Shown here: piece after piece, positions 60,793-64,000 of the stretch
How positions within the stretch are numbered: position 1 is the first letter of the stretch
Layout of the letters: every line of letters starts with the position of its first letter
NCBI RefSeq assembly: GCF_014384705.1
Contig: NZ_JACRSN010000001.1
Span: 236,398 to 300,397, forward strand
Direction of reading: 5' to 3'
Length of the DNA stretch: 64,000 bases
DNA from: Yeguia hominis
Lineage (GTDB): Bacteria > Bacillota > Clostridia > Oscillospirales > Acutalibacteraceae
Program-made: the position numbers and the translations under genes
Notes under the pieces: generated by a model
Database searches by the model: none
Told to the model about the DNA's origin: nothing
Seen by the model: only the letters and a program-made list of their open reading frames with translations

Positions 60793-61493
60793 CTCGTTCC
60801 CTCCGTTTCGCCGTCCTTCGACAGCTTAAAATCGTATTTCATTTCCAGCATTGCAAACAGCTTATACATAACCTCTGTGGCAATTGCCTTGATATCCAGT
60901 GATTGAATAAAGGCAAGCACCTTTTCCTGCTCTGCCTCCGGTACCCGATACACCCGCATCGCCGCCGTCAGAAAACGGCTGAGCTTGCGTTCCAACGGAA
61001 AATGGATATCGCATTTTCTCGCCATATAGCTGCGCATCATCCCCGCTGTGCCGATATCTATCTCGTAAAAGTCGCTCTCGGTATCATCGGGAAAAATTGC
61101 GCCGAAAATCTGCTTCAATTCCGCCGTGGTATGCAGGTAAATATATTCCGATGTTTCCGGCAAAGAGTAGGCTTCGATATAGATTTCCCGCAGGTTTTCG
61201 TTCAGTTCGGTCAGGGTCAGCTGAATCGCCGTTTCCACCGCATAGGCGTAAACCGGCGGCAGCGTATTGTCCGTGATGCCCCTTGCAACGCCGAACTGCC
61301 CGCTGAACATCGTTTCCACCAATTCCAGTAAAATTTTGTCCTTGGTCGGAAACAGATTTAAATAGCTTCCTCTTGCAACGCCCGCTTCGCCAACAATCTG
61401 ACTGACAGAGGTATTCTTATACCCCTGTTCCAAAAAAAGACGGACGCATACGGTCAGTATTTTCTTCTTTGTCTCACTGCTGTCTCTTCGCAA
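60789..61493 (-). CDS. TetR family transcriptional regulator
   Basis: A 234-residue repressor-type protein. N-terminal HTH: DSSETKKKILTVCVRLFLEQGYKNTSVSQIVGEAGVARGSYLNLFPTKDKIL, followed by an all-helical ligand domain. I start it at TTG 61493 because AAAGGA lies eight bases upstream; ATGs at 61502 and 61517 lack spacing, and 61517 is inside or near the operator. It is co-transcribed with the broken surface-protein gene (ATGA overlap) and probably autoregulated through the palindrome at 61520-61533. Confidence 0.85.
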   Translation of the reverse strand: MRRDSSETKKKILTVCVRLFLEQGYKNTSVSQIVGEAGVARGSYLNLFPTKDKILLELVETMFSGQFGVARGITDNTLPPVYAYAVETAIQLTLTELNENLREIYIEAYSLPETSEYIYLHTTAELKQIFGAIFPDDTESDFYEIDIGTAGMMRSYMARKCDIHFPLERKLSRFLTAAMRVYRVPEAEQEKVLAFIQSLDIKAIATEVMYKLFAMLEMKYDFKLSKDGETEGTR

Positions 61494-61519
61494 ATATACC
61501 ATCCTTTCTTCAAACATTT

Positions 61520-61533
61520 TAGTACGCATACTA
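61520..61533 (-). promoter_or_regulatory. Palindromic operator over the tetR start region
   Basis: TAGTACGCATACTA has perfect TAGTA/TACTA arms. It lies just downstream of a TATGAT -10 on the minus strand (with TTGCCT 16 bp before it), the usual place of a TetR self-operator. Confidence 0.5.
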
Positions 61534-61632
61534 ATCATATCATATAGGACGCAAAAGGCAAGCGGTTGCACGAATTTTTTCAGCTGTAAATTGTAGTCCC
61601 GCATTCTTTTCCCCTGGATGCGACCTTTATCG

Positions 61633-61661
61633 TTGCACCGCGCCAAATTCTATGGTACAAT
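61633..61661 (+). promoter_or_regulatory. Promoter of the Na/Pi-cotransporter-like gene
   Basis: TTGCAC (61633-61638), 17 bp, TACAAT (61656-61661), diverging from the tetR promoter. Confidence 0.6.
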
Positions 61662-61740
61662 AAAACAGTCTAAATGATGAAATGGGTGCGACAGAAGCCG
61701 GACGGTGTGCCGGCGGGACTCTGGAAAGGATCAGGATCAT

Positions 61741-63513
61741 ATGGATATTATCTCATGTGTACATTTGATCGGAGGACTGGCGTTTTTCCTCTTTGGAATG
61801 TCGCTGATGGGAGATTACCTGAAAAAGCTTGCCGGAGGAAAGCTTGAAGTCTTTCTCGGAAAATTAACCTCTACGCCAATTAAGGGAATTTTACTGGGAA
61901 CCTTTGTGACGGCAGTCATTCAGAGTTCCTCCGCGACGACCGTGATGGTTGTCGGATTTGTCAATTCCGGGATGATGCAGCTTTCACAGGCTATTGGAAT
62001 TATTATGGGCGCCAATATCGGCACAACGGCGACCGGCTGGATTTTGAGCCTTTCCGGAATTCAGGGGACCAGCATGCTCGCCCGTCTGCTTTCGCCGACG
62101 ACCTTTATTCCCATTATTGCACTGATCGGCGTAATCCTTTATATGTTCAGCAAAAAACAGGTGCAAAAAAATGCCGGCATGATTATGCTCGGCTTCTCTG
62201 TTTTGATGTTCGGTATGCAGACTATGAGCGAAGCGGTGGAACCGCTCAAGGAAAACGAAGAGTTCACCAATATGCTGGTGATGTTTTCCAATCCGCTGAT
62301 CGGAATTTTGGTCGGAACGCTGTTTACTGCGGTGATCCAAAGTTCGTCCGCGTCGGTCGGAATTTTGCAGGCATTGTCCATGACTTGCGGAATCACCTAT
62401 TCTACGGCAATTCCGCTGATTCTCGGTATGAACATCGGCGCCTGTGTTCCGGTGCTGCTTTCCAGCATCGGCGCCAATAAGGACGGAAAGCGTACGGCGT
62501 GGGTGTATCTGTATTATAATGTCTTGGGAACGGTTCTGTTCTTGGCCGTCTACTATTTGGCAGATTACTTTATCGGATTTTCCTTTACCTCGCATTTTTC
62601 CAATACGGTTGGAATTGCGGTTGCCAATACGATTTTCAAAGTGTTCTCTACAGTGGCGCTGCTGCCGTTTATCAAGGTTTTGGAGAAGCTTGTCTATCTG
62701 ACGATTCGGGACAATCCTTCCGAAAAAACGACGAAGCGTTCGGAAAATCTCTTGGACGAACGGTTCATCGAATATCCGCCGCTTGCCATTGAACAGAGCC
62801 GGAAAACGTTGAGCAATATGGCGGAACTTGCAAAAGATAATATTTTTGCGGCAATTGGACTCATTGAAGATTTTGATCCCAAGATTGCGGAAGAAATCCG
62901 AAAAAATGAGAATACGATCGATCATTACGAAGATAGTCTGGGGACTTATCTGGTGCAGCTGAGCGCCAAAGAGCTGTCGCCGGCAGAGACAAACGAGGTT
63001 TCGAAGCTTTTGCACAGCATCAGTGATTTCGAGCGAATCGGCGATCATGCGCTCAACATCTGCAAACTTGCTGAGGAAATTCAGGAGAAGTCCCTGGTGT
63101 TTTCCACGAAAGCACAGAAGGAGCTTCGGGTCATTTCCAATGCGGTGCGGGAGGTGCTCTCACTTGCGGTGGAGGCTTTTGAGAAAGATGACGTGACGAT
63201 TGCCGCGCATGTGGAGCCGCTGGAGCAGGTAGTGGATCTTTTGAAGGATGAGCTGCGGATGCGGCACATCAACCGGCTGCAGAATGGGCGCTGTACGTTG
63301 GAACTCGGCTTTGTGTTTAACGATTTGGTTGCGAATTTTGAGCGAATCGCGGATCACTGTTCGAACGTCGGAATCTGTGTCATTCAGCTAAGCAATGCGT
63401 CGTTTGAAACACACGATTATCTGCGTACGCTGAAAGAGACCAAAGAAGCGCATTATGTGGACGAGTATCATGCCTATAAAAAGAAGTATTACGCGCCTTT
63501 GTTGGAAATGTAA
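61741..63513 (+). CDS. Na/Pi cotransporter family protein with C-terminal PhoU domain
   Basis: A 590-residue membrane protein. The N-terminal half carries the two inverted PNaS repeats, each with the QSSSA signature: TFVTAVIQSSSATTVMVVGFV and TLFTAVIQSSSASVGILQALS, plus the ANIGTT motif. The C-terminal half (about 340-590) is a PhoU-like helical bundle (LLHSISDFERIGDHALNICKLAEEI and DLVANFERIADHCSNVGICV). Such proteins import phosphate with sodium; some act in other anion or signalling roles. The start at 61741 follows AAAGGATCAGGATC. Confidence 0.9.
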   Translation: MDIISCVHLIGGLAFFLFGMSLMGDYLKKLAGGKLEVFLGKLTSTPIKGILLGTFVTAVIQSSSATTVMVVGFVNSGMMQLSQAIGIIMGANIGTTATGWILSLSGIQGTSMLARLLSPTTFIPIIALIGVILYMFSKKQVQKNAGMIMLGFSVLMFGMQTMSEAVEPLKENEEFTNMLVMFSNPLIGILVGTLFTAVIQSSSASVGILQALSMTCGITYSTAIPLILGMNIGACVPVLLSSIGANKDGKRTAWVYLYYNVLGTVLFLAVYYLADYFIGFSFTSHFSNTVGIAVANTIFKVFSTVALLPFIKVLEKLVYLTIRDNPSEKTTKRSENLLDERFIEYPPLAIEQSRKTLSNMAELAKDNIFAAIGLIEDFDPKIAEEIRKNENTIDHYEDSLGTYLVQLSAKELSPAETNEVSKLLHSISDFERIGDHALNICKLAEEIQEKSLVFSTKAQKELRVISNAVREVLSLAVEAFEKDDVTIAAHVEPLEQVVDLLKDELRMRHINRLQNGRCTLELGFVFNDLVANFERIADHCSNVGICVIQLSNASFETHDYLRTLKETKEAHYVDEYHAYKKKYYAPLLEM

Positions 63514-63526
63514 AACGTTGTGAAAA

Positions 63527-63564
63527 ACAGGCCCATCCGCTGTGGTTACGGCAGGTGGGCCTGT
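63527..63564 (+). terminator. Terminator of the Na/Pi gene
   Basis: ACAGGCCCA and TGGGCCTGT pair across a GC-rich loop, then CTGTTT. From 63565 to about 63863 I see no gene that can be supported; a minus-strand open frame of 66-84 residues there has no ribosome binding site or recognisable motif. Confidence 0.6.
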
Positions 63565-63888
63565 CTGTTTCGGTGCGTTTCAAAGCGCACGGTGTGCAGA
63601 GCCAGCGGGGACTCCGATCCTGAGAATATCAAAGGACGTACAATATCGATATTGCAGGCGATGAAGTAAAAATACGGCGCCGCACGCGTGTAAACGGCTG
63701 CCTGCGAGCCGGGACGCTCCAATGTGCGGAATTGGGATTTCCAAGAGCGTATTCGGGTGCAATGCCAGAAAGTGCCCCATTCACACAAAAAATCATACAA
63801 TCTTTCAAAAAATTGCCTTAAAATAACAAATTCATATGCTGTAATATCGTAAAGCGAAGAATCAGAGAGACCGTCCCATACTTTGTGT

Positions 63889-63933
63889 AAACCTCCACTG
63901 TGGTGTATAATAGAAGCACCACAGTGGAGGTTT
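63889..63933 (+). promoter_or_regulatory. Inverted repeat sequestering the transposase Shine-Dalgarno, with TATAAT in the loop
   Basis: AAACCTCCACTGTGGT (63889-63904) and its exact complement (63918-63933) form a 16-bp stem with a 13-base loop. TATAAT (63906-63911) is in the loop and TTGTGT is 17 bp upstream. GGAGG of the proximal arm is the ribosome binding site of the ATG at 63938. RNA started here lacks the CCTCC arm, whereas read-through RNA would fold and hide the site. Confidence 0.7.
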
Positions 63934-63937
63934 TACA

Positions 63938-64000
63938 ATGGCAAGAAAGAAACGCACCCCGGAAGAAAATGCCCGCAGGGAAAAGAGCAGAGAGCTGCTG
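63938..64000 (+). CDS. IS256-family transposase, N-terminus only
   Basis: The 21 codons visible encode MARKKRTPEENARREKSREL and one more Leu, matching the usual basic N-terminus of clostridial IS256-type transposases. GGAGG lies seven bases before the ATG. The rest is beyond the window. Confidence 0.7.
   Translation, partial: MARKKRTPEENARREKSRELL

Larger units (their letters stand above)
63864..64000 (+). mobile_element. Left end of an IS256-family insertion sequence (continues past window)
   Basis: The region starting around GAGACCGTCCCATACTTTGTG (about 63866) looks like the terminal repeat of IS256-type elements, followed by the promoter/hairpin leader and the transposase start. The exact left boundary is estimated and the right end is outside the window. 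Its end sequence differs from the remnant at 56354-56808, so they are different elements. Confidence 0.65.

Noticed and set aside
63546..63800. Minus-strand open frame of 66-84 codons after the Na/Pi gene
   Set aside because: It runs through the terminator, has no Shine-Dalgarno and no recognisable motif.
56354..64000. The IS256-like remnant and the transposase start as two ends of one composite element
   Set aside because: The terminal sequences differ (GACAGTACC against GAGACCGTCC) and intact chromosomal genes lie between, so they look like independent insertions.
1..64000. tRNA genes, rRNA genes, CRISPR arrays, prophage or a restriction/defence system
   Set aside because: I looked for conserved tRNA ends, rRNA stretches, regularly spaced repeats and defence proteins; none was found. 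Absence of tRNAs was judged by eye only.

Overview
The window is about 53% GC chromosomal DNA from an anaerobic, endospore-forming, Gram-positive bacterium, most likely of class Clostridia (Oscillospiraceae/Ruminococcaceae type). Evidence: sporulation genes (spoIIAA-spoIIAB-sigF, spoVT, spoVB), anaerobic metabolism (ferredoxin-linked 2-oxoacid oxidoreductase, class III ribonucleotide reductase with its radical-SAM activase), strong AGGAGG ribosome binding sites, a T-box in front of valS, and clostridial markers such as IreB, DUF4321 and RnpM/YlxR. No rRNA, tRNA or CRISPR array was seen. Apart from three insertion-sequence traces and two zones of decayed genes this is ordinary core chromosome.

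Layout. 1-8.5 kb: a truncated class V aminotransferase with a DUF3343 partner, a ProX-type tRNA editing protein, then a leftward operon ferredoxin - oxidoreductase alpha/beta/gamma - ispD - ispF, a flavodoxin, a ParA-like ATPase and a YihY membrane protein. 8.6-17.3 kb: metA (Glu111, acetyl-CoA type), the spoIIA operon with a 52-residue small gene after it, valS under a T-box, a secreted Tim44-like/zinc-ribbon protein and putP. 17.36-18.64 kb: an IS3-family element with a broken orfB. 18.7-29.6 kb: leftward translation/RNA operon rimP-nusA-rnpM-ylxQ-infB-rbfA-nrnA-truB-ribF, then rpsO with its own promoter and pnp. 29.7-34.9 kb: spoVT, a GH13 glucanase and glgP. 35.2-46.2 kb: rightward zapA, DUF4321, mreB-mreC-mreD-PBP2, an orphan minD-like gene, mgsA, hisS and aspS. 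46.3-50.0 kb: a CBS-pair protein, then nrdD and nrdG behind candidate NrdR boxes. 50.0-51.7 kb: a decay zone (HTH fragment, broken yjdF behind a structured leader resembling a yjdF-type riboswitch, broken CDP-alcohol phosphatidyltransferase), then an intact PAP2 gene. 52.5-56.2 kb: MntR-like regulator with a probable CTG start, prmA, spoVB-like flippase, ireB and an unknown 96-residue protein. 56.3-64 kb: IS256-type remnant, an AraC regulator divergent from an uncharacterised 287-residue protein, a heavily mutated LPXTG-like surface-protein gene in operon with a TetR regulator, a Na/Pi-cotransporter-like protein with a PhoU domain, and the start of an intact-looking IS256-family transposase.

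Most interesting observations: (i) two unrelated insertion sequences share one leader design, a perfect 16-bp inverted repeat whose proximal arm carries the Shine-Dalgarno sequence and whose loop (or loop plus arm edge) carries the promoter -10, as expected for a device that silences read-through transcripts; (ii) a riboswitch-like leader with a clear Shine-Dalgarno-sequestering helix persists in front of a dead yjdF; (iii) aspS seems to have a Shine-Dalgarno sequence brought close to the start only when an intervening hairpin folds; (iv) NrdD lacks the first cysteine of its usual C-terminal zinc site; (v) a cluster of TTTGTTGAAAAC repeats resembling Spo0A boxes lies next to a perfect DnaA box between zapA and the DUF4321 gene.
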